This document shows, in pieces, positions 43,931-54,400 of a DNA stretch of 64,000 nucleotides. The translations under genes were made by a program, and so were the position numbers. This DNA comes from JANXSF01 sp043755435 (GTDB lineage Bacteria; Acidobacteriota; Terriglobia; Bryobacterales; Bryobacteraceae), in assembly GCA_043755435.1 (NCBI GenBank), contig JAYUSZ010000181.1, forward strand, positions 1 to 64,000, given 5' to 3'. The number at the start of each line of letters is the position of its first letter. Within the stretch, counting starts at the first letter, position 1. The notes under the pieces are model-generated. The model had not been told where the DNA came from. It saw only the letters and a program-made list of their open reading frames with translations, and did not search any database.

Positions 43931-43945
43931 AGACCTGGAGTTAGT

Positions 43946-45271
43946 TTACTTTTCAACCAGTCGACCGCTGGGGTTGAACTCGATGATTCGATCCAACTTG
44001 ATATAGCGCCATTTCTCTGAATTATTCCTATATACTTCTTTCTCGTCCGATGGACCCAATTGAATGTAAATCCGTCCACGGTCTGTCCGCCACCCACTTG
44101 TACCAGCTTCGCCGAAACGTTCGTTGGAATAGAAAATGCGACGATAGTGTTCTTCTTTATACTCATTCTCCATAGTGCCGGGACTGGGATCACGACGAAG
44201 CCAAAACTGCTCAATGAATTTTTCGTACTCGGCGTCAGCCTTTAGTGAGAGGAATTGTTGGCGTTCTGCGGGCTCAATGATGTAGACCACGTCTTCGTTC
44301 AACCATTTTTGATATGGCCCTGAGGTTGATTGAGATTGAGCCCGGACTCCAGGCGATAGAAAGAGAGTGCCAATGGCCAAAGCCAGCACAACAAGCGCGG
44401 CAAGAGGATGGCCATTGCGGCGAGGTGGTTCCAGCAAGCGACGAACACGGCTGGTAAGGTCGCTACCATTCGCCCCCAAGGTTGCCAGTTCTCCGTGTCG
44501 GTATTCTTCAAAGCTCAACAGAGCTTTGACGTATTGGGCGCGTTCCCCGTGAATGGCTACTGCTAAATCGTCACAGCAATGCTCCCGTTCAAGGCGAATC
44601 ACGGAAGAGATCCACCATACTGCCGGATGATAGAACAGCGTGGTTTCAATCAGCAACTGGAACCAATTGACCAGATAGTCATGACGAGCAATATGCGCCA
44701 GTTCGTGGGCAATCACTGCTTCTATGTGATTCGGCGGAGTGCTGGTTAGCGAACCCAAGGGGAGCAAAATTACAGGCTTCAGCCAGCCGATAACCGTCGG
44801 AACACTAACTCGGGCTGACTCAAGAAAACGTACTCGGCGGCGAACGCCGATACGCGCTGATACACTTTGCCAACGATCCACCACCTCTCTGCCACCAGAT
44901 TTAAGACGATGGATGGCTATGGCTCCGGCAACGAGCCGTAGAGAGAACAGCGAGACCCCAATCATCCAAAACCAGGGTACCCATTCAAGCAAAAGGGAGG
45001 TGCTATTGACAGGCGATTCTATGTTGCCGCTTGGCAGCAAATCTACCCAGTGCTCGACAGTTGCAGGCGTGGTGCTTGGGCTGGCTGCGATTCTTGCATA
45101 TGTGAGCAGGGGCACGATTGACAAGAAAAGAAGTGTTGCGCACGCAAGCGCATAGCGTAACTTCGTTGTGCGGTTGTCGAGCATCGCCAGCACTAAGGCA
45201 AGAAGTCCCGCCAAAATTGGGGCTTGCCAAACAAAGTGGATTAGTGTCCAAGCAAGTGTTTCCATTGTCAT
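43946..45271 (-). CDS. M56 (BlaR1-like) metallopeptidase with GWxTD domain
   Basis: A 441-residue membrane protein. Helices near 8-28, 40-58, 100-120 and 290-310 frame a cytoplasmic protease with HELAH at 189-193 and a Glu ligand in REHCCDD near 227. The C-terminal 110 residues form a GWxTD domain (GTSGWRTDRGRIYI), frequent in Acidobacteriota. BlaR1-type proteins sense an external signal and cleave or inactivate the BlaI repressor; here the outside sensor is a GWxTD domain, not a penicillin-binding one. ATG overlaps the BlaI stop (ATGA). No beta-lactamase gene is linked. Confidence 0.9.
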   Translation of the reverse strand: MTMETLAWTLIHFVWQAPILAGLLALVLAMLDNRTTKLRYALACATLLFLSIVPLLTYARIAASPSTTPATVEHWVDLLPSGNIESPVNSTSLLLEWVPWFWMIGVSLFSLRLVAGAIAIHRLKSGGREVVDRWQSVSARIGVRRRVRFLESARVSVPTVIGWLKPVILLPLGSLTSTPPNHIEAVIAHELAHIARHDYLVNWFQLLIETTLFYHPAVWWISSVIRLEREHCCDDLAVAIHGERAQYVKALLSFEEYRHGELATLGANGSDLTSRVRRLLEPPRRNGHPLAALVVLALAIGTLFLSPGVRAQSQSTSGPYQKWLNEDVVYIIEPAERQQFLSLKADAEYEKFIEQFWLRRDPSPGTMENEYKEEHYRRIFYSNERFGEAGTSGWRTDRGRIYIQLGPSDEKEVYRNNSEKWRYIKLDRIIEFNPSGRLVEK

Positions 45272-45645
45272 TTTAGATTCTCCTTTTCGAAACGATTCAA
45301 GATTTCACGAATCTCCGCCAATTCCTTCGGCGACGCTTTCCGCGCGGCCAATGCCTGCTGCACCATTTGAGCAGCTGAGTTTTCAAACGCCTTCTCCAAA
45401 AGATCCTTCATCAGTTGTCCTTGTGTTTGAATACGCGCGGCGCGCGGCCTGTAAACATGGGCCCTTTCTGATTCGTCTCGCTGCAGCAGTCCCTTTTCAG
45501 ACATGATTTGCATCAGCTTAAGAACAGTTGTATAGCCGGTGCTCTGGTCAAGCTGATCGTGGACACTGCGAACTGTGGCCGGTCCTATGCGCCATAGGAC
45601 TGCGAGGATTTCCAGTTCGCCAGCGGTAGGTTTTGGTAGCTTCAC
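45268..45645 (-). CDS. blaI: BlaI/MecI/CopY family repressor
   Basis: A 125-residue winged-helix repressor (LPKPTAGELEILAVLWRIGP, STGYTTVLKLMQIMSEKG) with a C-terminal dimer helix. The frame is open to ATG 45723, but the TTGACA-TATGCT promoter and both operator repeats lie inside that extension, so GTG 45645 is the likely start; transcription would begin at or next to that codon, giving a leaderless message. It is coupled to the M56 gene by ATGA. The M56 protease should relieve repression. Confidence 0.88.
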   Translation of the reverse strand: MKLPKPTAGELEILAVLWRIGPATVRSVHDQLDQSTGYTTVLKLMQIMSEKGLLQRDESERAHVYRPRAARIQTQGQLMKDLLEKAFENSAAQMVQQALAARKASPKELAEIREILNRFEKENLK

Positions 45646-45651
45646 CTTGCC

Positions 45652-45695
45652 AGCATATACGAAGCTCTTCGTAGTGTCAACGAATTTCTTCGTAG
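45652..45695 (-). promoter_or_regulatory. blaI promoter with two operator palindromes
   Basis: On the minus strand: TTGACA at 45680-45675, a 17-base spacer and TATGCT at 45657-45652. The spacer holds the perfect palindrome TACGAAG-CT-CTTCGTA (45658-45673). A second one, ACGAA-TTTC-TTCGT (45680-45693), has its centre 21 bp (two helix turns) away. A dimer on each site would block the polymerase; the second may also reach the divergent lipoprotein gene. Confidence 0.75.
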
Positions 45696-45751
45696 ATGAG
45701 TGTACCATCGGGGTTTCAATCATCTGCTAGACTAGACTGAACCTAAGAATC

Positions 45752-46369
45752 ATGTATTCCAAACTAATTTTATTCTTGGCTGTGGGCCTGTTTGTTCTTC
45801 TTACAAGTTGCGGGGAAGAGCCTAAAAAGGTCGAAAAGCCCAAAAAGGTCCCTGAACCTGTTTCAGCGTTGAAGGCCTTTTACGCCGTTTTCGGTAACGC
45901 CCGTTCCTGGGGTACCGATCTACAGGTGCTGAAGATAAAAAGTATTGATATCGATGACAAGCACATGTGCAAGGAAGGGAAATGCTGGGCTTGGGCTGTG
46001 TCCTTGGTCTCACCGTCAAAAGGGAAGTTGAAGAGTTTTACTTATTCTGTGATTGAAGCAGAGGGGAACTTGCATGAAGGGGTTTTCGGCGGTCTTGAGG
46101 AAAATTGGCGAGGTCCGCGTGGCCGGGAAAAGCCATTCCTAATGCAAGCTTTAATGCATGACTCAACGGATGCATACAAAGTGGCCGCAGGCAAATCCGC
46201 GGACTACATGAAGAAGCATCCAAATGTCCCAGTTACATACGAAGTCAGCTTGACCCCAGAACATGGGCAGCCGGTCTACCGCGTGATTTGGGGAGAGTCG
46301 GTATCAACCAGCGACTATTCGATTTTAGTCGATACGGCGACCGGCACATATACCGAAACACTTCACTAA
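45752..46369 (+). CDS. Hypothetical lipoprotein
   Basis: A 205-residue exported lipoprotein: lipobox LLTSCG at residues 16-21, then a Lys/Pro linker (EEPKKVEKPKKVPEPV) and a compact domain with two Cys (MCKEGKCWAW). I do not recognise the domain. It is divergent from blaI with the operator region between, and could be part of the same regulon. Confidence 0.8.
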   Translation: MYSKLILFLAVGLFVLLTSCGEEPKKVEKPKKVPEPVSALKAFYAVFGNARSWGTDLQVLKIKSIDIDDKHMCKEGKCWAWAVSLVSPSKGKLKSFTYSVIEAEGNLHEGVFGGLEENWRGPRGREKPFLMQALMHDSTDAYKVAAGKSADYMKKHPNVPVTYEVSLTPEHGQPVYRVIWGESVSTSDYSILVDTATGTYTETLH

Positions 46370-46372
46370 GCA

Positions 46373-47311
46373 ATGTTGACGAATACGGACATTCAGGCAG
46401 CACGGCAGCGTATTGCGGGAATCGCCAAAGTCACACCTGTGCTCACTTGCAGTAGCTTCAACGTGAAAGCGGGTGTGCAAGTTTTCTTTAAATGCGAGAA
46501 TTTTCAACTTGGCGGAGCCTTCAAAATCCGTGGAGCTTCAAACTTTATAAATTCAATTCCCAAGGATAAACTGTCTCGCGGGGTTGTTGCATTTTCCTCA
46601 GGCAATCATGCACAAGCAGTAGCGATTGCCGCACTGCTAGCAGGAACCCACGCCACAGTAGTGATGCCCGAAGATGCACCCAAGGCAAAGGCTGACGCTA
46701 CCGCAGCCAGGGGGGCGCGGATTGTTCGATATAACCGGTTCCTTGAGGACCGCGAAGCATTAGCTGCAAAGGTATCGCAAGAAACAGGTGGTGAAACAGT
46801 GCCTCCTTTTGATCATCCATTAATCATGGCCGGACAAGGAACCGCTGCGGCAGAATTACTGGAACAAGTCAGTAATCTTGACGCAGTGATAACTCCAGTT
46901 GGCGGAGGTGGCTTGCTAAGCGGGACAGCGATTGCGGTGAAAGCGGCGAACCCACGATTGCGAGTATTCGGAGCTGAACCTGCGCTTGCCAACGACACTT
47001 GGCTTTCCCTCCAAAAGGGTTCCATTGTTACTATCCCTGCACCAGAAACTGTTGCCGATGGCTTGCGTGCTCCTGCTCCAGGAAAACTTACTTTTCCTAT
47101 CATTCAAGAACATGTAGAAGAAATTCTTCTGGTAACAGAGGAAGAGATTCTTGCGGCTATGAAATTCCTGCTGGAGCGCATGAAGATCCTTGTTGAGCCA
47201 AGTGGCGCTGTACCAGCCGCTGCTGTCCTATTCAACAAATTGCCAGCGGGCATTGGTCGAGTTGGAGTAATTCTCTCAGGCGGGAACGTCGATTTTCCGC
47301 TTCCCTTTTAA
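46373..47311 (+). CDS. Threonine/serine dehydratase-like PLP enzyme
   Basis: A 312-residue fold-type II PLP enzyme. Lys in FKIRGASN binds PLP; FSSGNHAQAVA and the phosphate loop PVGGGGLLSG are clear. There is no ACT regulatory domain, so it is the catabolic/serine-racemase type: threonine ammonia-lyase, serine racemase or threo-3-hydroxyaspartate dehydratase are all possible. It follows the lipoprotein by 3 bases. Confidence 0.88.
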   Translation: MLTNTDIQAARQRIAGIAKVTPVLTCSSFNVKAGVQVFFKCENFQLGGAFKIRGASNFINSIPKDKLSRGVVAFSSGNHAQAVAIAALLAGTHATVVMPEDAPKAKADATAARGARIVRYNRFLEDREALAAKVSQETGGETVPPFDHPLIMAGQGTAAAELLEQVSNLDAVITPVGGGGLLSGTAIAVKAANPRLRVFGAEPALANDTWLSLQKGSIVTIPAPETVADGLRAPAPGKLTFPIIQEHVEEILLVTEEEILAAMKFLLERMKILVEPSGAVPAAAVLFNKLPAGIGRVGVILSGGNVDFPLPF

Positions 47312-47361
47312 GAAGTGAGCATCGTCTGACGCTCATCGTCGTTTCACGATAGAATCATTTC

Positions 47362-47955
47362 TTGCGCTTCATATGCACACTGTTGTTGTCTGCGGCCCCG
47401 TCATTTGCCGTCGACTACGCTGCCTGGGCAGGCCGGAACAATACAGGTTCGTGGACGAAAGCAACTGAAGACGCGGTGACCGAAGTGGGACTTCCCGCAA
47501 CAACACCGTCTGATGTAACTAAATTCTGCCCAAATTATCATACCCTTGCTGCGTCGGACCGGAGAAAGTTTTGGGTTGGCTTGCTGTCAGCCATCGCTCG
47601 TCCAGAGAGCGGCTTTAATCCAACAATCCGGCATGTTGAAAAGTTTGGGGACAAGTTTGAAAGTCCAGCAATCAGCCGGGGTTTGCTGCAGATTTCATTT
47701 GCCACCGCAATGGCACCTCGTTATGGGTGCAGCGTGCAGAAGGCATCAGACTTGGAGAAAGCGGAAAAGAATTTGGCCTGTGGTGCACGGATCCTTTCCA
47801 ATTGGGTTAAGCACGATGGCACAATCGCCAACTTCGGCACTTCCAAGTCGAAAGGCGGGGCTCGCGCGTGGCCAGTTTTGAGAGAAAAAAACAGCAGATT
47901 TCCAGCCATAACGAGGTTTACAAAGCAGCTCCCTTTTTGCGTTTCTGCGAAGTAA
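47362..47955 (+). CDS. Lytic-transglycosylase-like (SLT) secreted protein
   Basis: A 197-residue exported protein with a TTG start and signal peptide (LLLSAAPSFA). AIARPESGFNP carries the catalytic Glu, and SRGLLQISF the family GLLQI motif. Lysozyme-like fold is likely. It would cleave or rearrange peptidoglycan. The C-terminal tail is not recognised. Confidence 0.78.
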   Translation: MRFICTLLLSAAPSFAVDYAAWAGRNNTGSWTKATEDAVTEVGLPATTPSDVTKFCPNYHTLAASDRRKFWVGLLSAIARPESGFNPTIRHVEKFGDKFESPAISRGLLQISFATAMAPRYGCSVQKASDLEKAEKNLACGARILSNWVKHDGTIANFGTSKSKGGARAWPVLREKNSRFPAITRFTKQLPFCVSAK

Positions 47956-48018
47956 ACATTTTTCGATCTTCCTCGGTTTCTTATACAACTGAAATGAACC
48001 GGCGCTAAACTAGCTGGT

Positions 48019-51000
48019 ATGAAACACTCGCTTCTGGTCTTATTGGCCATTCCCATGTTGTGTCTAGCCCAGTACGATACCTCGACGATTCTAGGCACTG
48101 TGAAAGATCCTTCGGGTTCACAAGTCCCTTCCGCCAAGGTCACCCTCGAGAATACTCAAACCGGCGTCAAGCAAGTCGCCAGTTCGGACCCCTCGGGTAA
48201 TTTTCTCTTCCTAAACCTCCGCATTGGTACTTATAGAGTTAGCGCCGAAATGCAAGGATTCAAGAAAGTCAGTTCCGAAGTATTCACCCTTGTTGTGAAT
48301 GCTCGTCAACGTGTGGATCTCACACTGGAAGTTGGCAATGTAACAGAGAGTGTCACCGTGACTGGTTCTGCGAATCTGCTTGAAACAGATTCAAGTGACC
48401 GCGGCCAAGTGATCACCCGCGAGGCGATCATCAATCTGCCGTTGAACGGTCGCGCATACGCTGATCTGGCACTGCTCTCGCCTGGCGTTAGAAAATCGAA
48501 TATCGCCAACCGCGATGCGTCTTTCAACGTGAACGGCCTGCGTAGTTCCTTAAACAATTTCATGGTTGATGGTGTGGACAACAACGCCTACGGCACATCG
48601 AACCAAGGTTTTTCCAACCAAGTGGTGCAGTTGACTCCAGACGCAGTACAGGAATTTAAGGTGCAAACCAACAACTTTTCAGCGGAGTATGGCCGTGCTG
48701 GTGGTGCCGTTATCAACGCCTCTGTTCGCAGCGGAACGAATCAGTTCCATGGTTCAGTTTGGGAGTATTTGCGAAACACCAAGTTGAACGCAGTGGGCTT
48801 CTTCAAACCGAGTACTGGCAAGCCAACTTTAGTGCAGAACCAGTTTGGCGGCGCACTTGGCGGCCCTATTAAGAAGGACAAGATGTTCATCTTCGGCGAT
48901 TACGAAGGCTTCCGGCGAGTCGATCGCACTTTGCAATTTGCAAGCCTGCCTTCGGCCGATCAGCGCGTAGGCCGCATTGGTGTTCCAGTGCGCAACCCAT
49001 TCACAGGCGATGTTTACTCCGATGGCGTAATTCCGGCCAACGTGATTACTCCGTTTGCCAAGCGCGTGTTGGGTGACCTTCCCGCTGCAATTCGCAACAC
49101 CAATACTGGTGCGCTTCCTTCTAACAATTGGGATTTTCTCACGCCAACAACATGGCAGGACGATAAAGGCGATGTACGCTTCGACTATTATGTTTCATCG
49201 AAACTGAACGCCTTTGGCCGCTATAGTCATCGTCTGTTGAATCGTGTGGAGAACAGCGTGATTCCTGGTCCTTCCGGCGGTGATGCCAACGGGTTCGTCC
49301 GGGTGCTGAATCAGCAAACAGCGGTGGGTTTTAACTATAACGTTTCGCCAACTTCCTTGATAGATTTTCGAATTGCCGTCTCCACCTTTGAAGGTGGGAA
49401 GAGCGCGTTGGGCGGTGAACGGAAGAACATGCTGGAGGAGTACGGAATCCCTGGTCTGCCCGATAAGCCAGAAATTGGTGGTGGTCTGACCAGGCAGGGA
49501 GTAACTGGGTTCACGGCCTTCGGACGTCAAAGCTCAAACCCGCAATTCCAGAATCCAACGACTATTAATCCAAAAGTGAATTACTCCAAGGTGCTCCGCC
49601 GTCATTCGTTGAAAGCTGGCTACGAGTATCAAGCAATCAACACAGATATTTTGGATTTCAATCCGCAATATGGCCAGGACGATTACGCCGGCCAGTTCTC
49701 TCGCCCAACTACATCGCCTGCGACCAACCTGTATAACTTGGCCGATTTCATGTTTGGCGCTCGTTCCGCATACAGCCTCAACAACGCAGTGGTCCTCAAT
49801 TACCGTCAGCGTATGCACTTCGGCTATCTGCAGGACGACTTCAAGGTGAACGCCAAACTTACCCTAAACCTGGGCGTACGCTACGAATTCGCCACTCCTC
49901 AATACGAGGCAACCAACCGTTTGGCGAACTTCGATCCGGCTACCAAAACCCTTATCCAAGCCAAAGCAGGCGGCCTTTACGATCGTGCCTTGGTCAACCC
50001 TGACCGCAACAACTTTGGTCCTCGTTTCGGCATGGCTTACCAGTTCAATAGCAAGACGGCAATTCGCGCGGGCTATGGATTGAGTTACGTCCATTTCAAT
50101 CGCCTGGGCGGAGAGAACCTCTTGGGTTACAACGGACCCAGCATTGTCAACCTGACCATCAACCAGTTACCAACCTTACCTGCTTGCGCTGCTCAACAAT
50201 TCCGCAACTGCTTCCGTACAACTCAGCAAGGCTATCCAACCGGTCTGGTGGATCCTTCCAGTTTTTCCACAGCACTTACACGCACTAACTACACTCCATC
50301 TGACTATCGCTCCAGCGACGTGCAAAGTTACCACTTCACAGTCCAGCGCGAGCTTGCTAGTAACCTGGTGCTGGATGTTGCTTATGTGGGTAATCGGTCT
50401 AGAGGGCTGATGATTTTAGGAGACTTCAATCAGGCGCGGCCAAATGCAATAGGCGAAAATGCTTCACTCATTTCGCGCCGCCCCATTCAAGGCTTCGATT
50501 TTATTCAGGTGTCTTTCGGCGGAGGCTTTGCCAATTACAACTCACTGCAAGCCAAAATAGAGAAGCGCTATTCGAACGGGTTCTACTTACTAAACAGTTT
50601 CACGTGGTCGAAGGCGATTGATAACGCTGGTGGCCATCTGGAGACATTCAACGGTGATAATTCGCGAATCAATTACCGCAATCTTCCCAGTGAAAAGGGG
50701 CAAGGAAGTTACAACCAACCTCTCAATAACACCACCTCATTCGTTTATGAACTCCCTTATGGCAAAGGCCGCCGCTTCGGTAGCAGCACTAACGGATTCA
50801 TGGATGCAATCCTCGGTGGCTGGCGCCTCAGTGGTATCCATATTGCACAGAGCGGCCAGCCCATCAACATCAGTTATTCGGCGCCCAGCCAATTCCAAGT
50901 ATCTGGAGCACCAACTTACAGGCCCAACTATGTAGGCGGAAACGTCTACGCCCCAGAAGGAACTGCGCAACGCTACCTGAACCCGGCCGCGGTGATTGCA

Positions 51001-51297
51001 CCGAACGTGCAGAATCCAAACGACCCTTCCCAACCATTCGGCACGTTGGGCCGCAATGTGGGTCGTAGCGAATCAATCTTTCAATTTGATGGCGGTGCTC
51101 ACAAGGCTTTTTCAATACCAAAAAGTGAAAACATGAAGCTTGAGTTCCGTGCGGAGTTTTTCAATTTGTTCAACACGACTAATTGGGGTGCTCCAAACGC
51201 GAACGTTTCCAATACAAATTACGGCACAATTACCAGCTACGCATACCCAGCTATTCCGGCGCGGCAAATTCAGTTTGCTTTGCGGTTTTCTTTCTGA
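48019..51297 (+). CDS. Oar-like TonB-dependent receptor
   Basis: A 1092-residue outer-membrane receptor: signal peptide ending CLAQ, carboxypeptidase-regulatory domain (ILGTVKDPSGSQVPSAKVTL), plug with INLPLNGRAYADLALLSPGV and VDGVDNNAYGTSN, barrel ending QFALRFSF. The NLPLNGR stretch is the usual Oar-type plug motif. Ligand unknown. Confidence 0.94.
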   Translation: MKHSLLVLLAIPMLCLAQYDTSTILGTVKDPSGSQVPSAKVTLENTQTGVKQVASSDPSGNFLFLNLRIGTYRVSAEMQGFKKVSSEVFTLVVNARQRVDLTLEVGNVTESVTVTGSANLLETDSSDRGQVITREAIINLPLNGRAYADLALLSPGVRKSNIANRDASFNVNGLRSSLNNFMVDGVDNNAYGTSNQGFSNQVVQLTPDAVQEFKVQTNNFSAEYGRAGGAVINASVRSGTNQFHGSVWEYLRNTKLNAVGFFKPSTGKPTLVQNQFGGALGGPIKKDKMFIFGDYEGFRRVDRTLQFASLPSADQRVGRIGVPVRNPFTGDVYSDGVIPANVITPFAKRVLGDLPAAIRNTNTGALPSNNWDFLTPTTWQDDKGDVRFDYYVSSKLNAFGRYSHRLLNRVENSVIPGPSGGDANGFVRVLNQQTAVGFNYNVSPTSLIDFRIAVSTFEGGKSALGGERKNMLEEYGIPGLPDKPEIGGGLTRQGVTGFTAFGRQSSNPQFQNPTTINPKVNYSKVLRRHSLKAGYEYQAINTDILDFNPQYGQDDYAGQFSRPTTSPATNLYNLADFMFGARSAYSLNNAVVLNYRQRMHFGYLQDDFKVNAKLTLNLGVRYEFATPQYEATNRLANFDPATKTLIQAKAGGLYDRALVNPDRNNFGPRFGMAYQFNSKTAIRAGYGLSYVHFNRLGGENLLGYNGPSIVNLTINQLPTLPACAAQQFRNCFRTTQQGYPTGLVDPSSFSTALTRTNYTPSDYRSSDVQSYHFTVQRELASNLVLDVAYVGNRSRGLMILGDFNQARPNAIGENASLISRRPIQGFDFIQVSFGGGFANYNSLQAKIEKRYSNGFYLLNSFTWSKAIDNAGGHLETFNGDNSRINYRNLPSEKGQGSYNQPLNNTTSFVYELPYGKGRRFGSSTNGFMDAILGGWRLSGIHIAQSGQPINISYSAPSQFQVSGAPTYRPNYVGGNVYAPEGTAQRYLNPAAVIAPNVQNPNDPSQPFGTLGRNVGRSESIFQFDGGAHKAFSIPKSENMKLEFRAEFFNLFNTTNWGAPNANVSNTNYGTITSYAYPAIPARQIQFALRFSF

Positions 51298-51327
51298 TCA
51301 AGATTGCAGTCGCGCAGAGTTAAGTTA

Positions 51328-51357
51328 GAAATGGCCAATCTTTGAGTTGGCCATTTC
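51328..51357 (+). terminator. Hairpin after TonB receptor
   Basis: GAAATGGCCAA at 51328-51338 pairs with TTGGCCATTTC at 51347-51357 over an 8-base loop. The T run is short, so a terminator is likely but not certain. Confidence 0.55.
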
Positions 51358-51482
51358 CACTTGATGACAGCATGTCTTGGGTACTTGAGCGCTTGACTCA
51401 GCCCCACCCCAAGCGATATCATTCCAACACTATTTGAATTTGAGCATCCACAGGTCCTAACTTGCGGATGATGGGAGATTTT

Positions 51483-54400
51483 ATGAACAGGCAAAGTTTG
51501 CTTGCCACTGTGCTTTCTTTATTGGCAGTGCTGCCATTAGCTAACGCTCAATCCGTAACCGGCCAGATATATGGCGTGGTTGCCGATTCCACCGGTGCCG
51601 TTGTCAGCGGTGCCACCATTAAATTAACCAATGATAATTCTCAGGCTGTCATCAGCTACGAAACGGCGGCTAATGGATCGTTCGCTTTCATCGGGCTCTT
51701 CCCGGCTGTTTACAACCTTAAGGTTTCTCACCCAGGGTTCAAGAGCTATGAACAGAAAAACATCCGTGTGAATACACAGGAGCGCGTCGATCTCAACGCG
51801 ATCAAGTTGGAAGTTGGCGACATCACAACATCCATCGCCGTAGAGGCATCGGCAGTTCGTGTTGCGACGGATAGTTCCGACCGCGCCATCTCCATTGGGC
51901 TTCGGCAAATTGAAGACACTCCTACACGTGGACGCAACCCTCTCTCTCTAGTAATGACCTTGCCTGGCGTGCAAACGCTGGCCGGTAACGATTTCCGTGG
52001 CTGGTCCGGCGGCGGCATCCCCGCAGTAAACGGCGGCCGAAATGGTCAAATAATTTTGAATCTGGACGGCGTAGCCAGTCAGGATTCCGGCAACCTGAAT
52101 CCCGGCTACATGTCACCCAGTATCGATGCCATCGGCGAAGTGAAGCTACTGGTTTCTAACTATACGGCGGAGTACGGCGGACGCACCGGCGGCCAGTTGA
52201 CATTTACCATTAAAGGCGGCACACCACAATTTCATGGAACCGCCTACTATTACATGCGGCATGAAATGTTCAACGCGAACGAGTTCTTCAACAACAAGAA
52301 CAAAGTCCAAATACAGAAGTACCGCTATCAGAATCCTGGCGGAACATTTGGTGGCCCACTGCTCATTCCAGGCACAAGGTTTAATAAGGATCGGCAGAAG
52401 CTGTTCTTCTTTTTCTCATGGGATCAACTGCGCAATAAGAACACCATCAACAATACATATACGATGCCCTCCGCACTGGAGCGTGCTGGTGACTTCTCCA
52501 GAACAGTTACAACCGCTGGCATTCAAGTCCCAATCTTCGATCCGCTAACGCAAGCCGTTTTCCCTGGAAACATCATCCCAGCCAGCCGCATCAGCCCACA
52601 AGGCCAAGCCATGTTGAACCTTTTCCCGTTGCCCGATCCACAAGGCTTGTCACTTGATCCAACTGGCAACCGCGGCTTTAACTTCCGCAATATCTTGCCG
52701 CAATCGCGCCCCAACGTAGGCAAGGTTCTACGTGTGGATTACAACATCAGTTCCAAGTTGCAAACATTTGTCCGATTGCTGAATGATTATCAGGCTGTAG
52801 ACGGCTATGCAGGCACTGTTGGCCCTTCCGGCGGCAATTGGGGCCAGTTCCCGCACAGCTATCACGTTCAGGCTGCTGGTGCAGTTGGAACGCTGATCTA
52901 CACCATATCGCCAACCATGATCAACGAATTCAGCTATGGTTTGAATCGAGGTAAACAGGGTGTGAATCCGCTGGACGATGCTAGCGGAAACAAATCCGTG
53001 GGCGGAACCAGAACATATGCGGACAACCTACTCCCGTTGAAAGACTCAAGCGGCAAACCACTTACACTGCCTCGCATCTTCCCATCCAGCAACATCCTAA
53101 ACATCCTTCCTCAGGTGAATTTCGGACTCCCCTCCGGTTTCGCAGCACAATCTTCGGGCCAAGGTATTTCGGCAGCCCCAAATTTCGGTCACGATTCCCG
53201 TTGGCCATTCGTGGGCACCGATCTGGTCCAATCCATCCAGAACAAAATCACTTGGGTTAAAGGTTCGCACAACGTAAAGGCAGGCATCTATGTTGAGCGG
53301 ATGGCTCGTAACGTCAGTGTTTATTCGGTCTACAACACAGGCGGAACTTACTATTTCGGTTCCGATAGATCGTCTTCCTTCGACACAAATTACCCATACT
53401 CAAATGCGTTGCTGGGCAGCATCTTCGCCTACGGAGACGATAACAAGAAGCAAGTGAATCACGCCCACTACACTCAAGTGGAATGGTTCCTGCAAGACAC
53501 TTGGAGAGCCACCCGCCGCTTAACTCTTGATTACGGCTTGCGGATGTATAGGGTCGGCGATTTGCACTCCTCAGGTGGAACTCTTGGTTTGTTCAGCAAG
53601 GAAGAATACAGCGCCAGCAAGTCTGGCCAACTCATTTTCCCAACCTTGATCAATGGCCAGCGTGCCGCCATTAACCCAGCCACAGGTGCCACGTTCCCTT
53701 ACGTCCGGCAGGGTACGTTCGACACTGCTTCCTACACTGGTCTACCGTTTTCGGGCATCAAGCAGTATGACACCCACTTCTTCAAAGTTCCGCCGATTCA
53801 ATATGGACCTCGGGCTGGCTTCGCCTACGATGTTTTTGGAAACGGCAAAACTGCGGTTCGTGGCGGTGCAGGCATTTCCGTGGGCCGTAATTGGACCGTG
53901 GATTTCATTGGAGCTTTAGGTGCTGGAACAGGCCCGTTGGCCGCTCCTCCTAATTTCCAGGCACCAGTGATTCTCTACACCAACTTCTCAAATCTTGCCA
54001 ACGCTCAACCATTCTTCACGCCTCAAAACGTGGTTGGTGGAGGACAGGATGAGAAGGTCCAGACAACTTACAACTGGAGTTTCGGCATTCAGCATGATCT
54101 AGGCAAGGGGATGATTATGGATGTCTCCTACGTGGGCAATGCGTTGCGCCATGGTTATGGCCAAGGTATCGATTTCAACGCTGTGCGACCGCTGACCACC
54201 TGGAACCCCAAGGATGGACCGAACCCAAGGTTCCGTGATCCAACCAGCACTGGATTCTATTCCACGAACTTGATCCGATCACAAGTGGGATATGTTGGCT
54301 TCGGCGCGATTCCGATCTGGACTTACAAAGACACAAGTTCCTATAACGCATTGCAGGTTCAATTGAATCGACGTTTTGGCAATCTGCAATGGAACGCCAA

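Noticed and set aside
45646..45723. N-terminal extension of BlaI
   Set aside because: Contains the promoter and both operators; the family starts at the KLPKPT motif.
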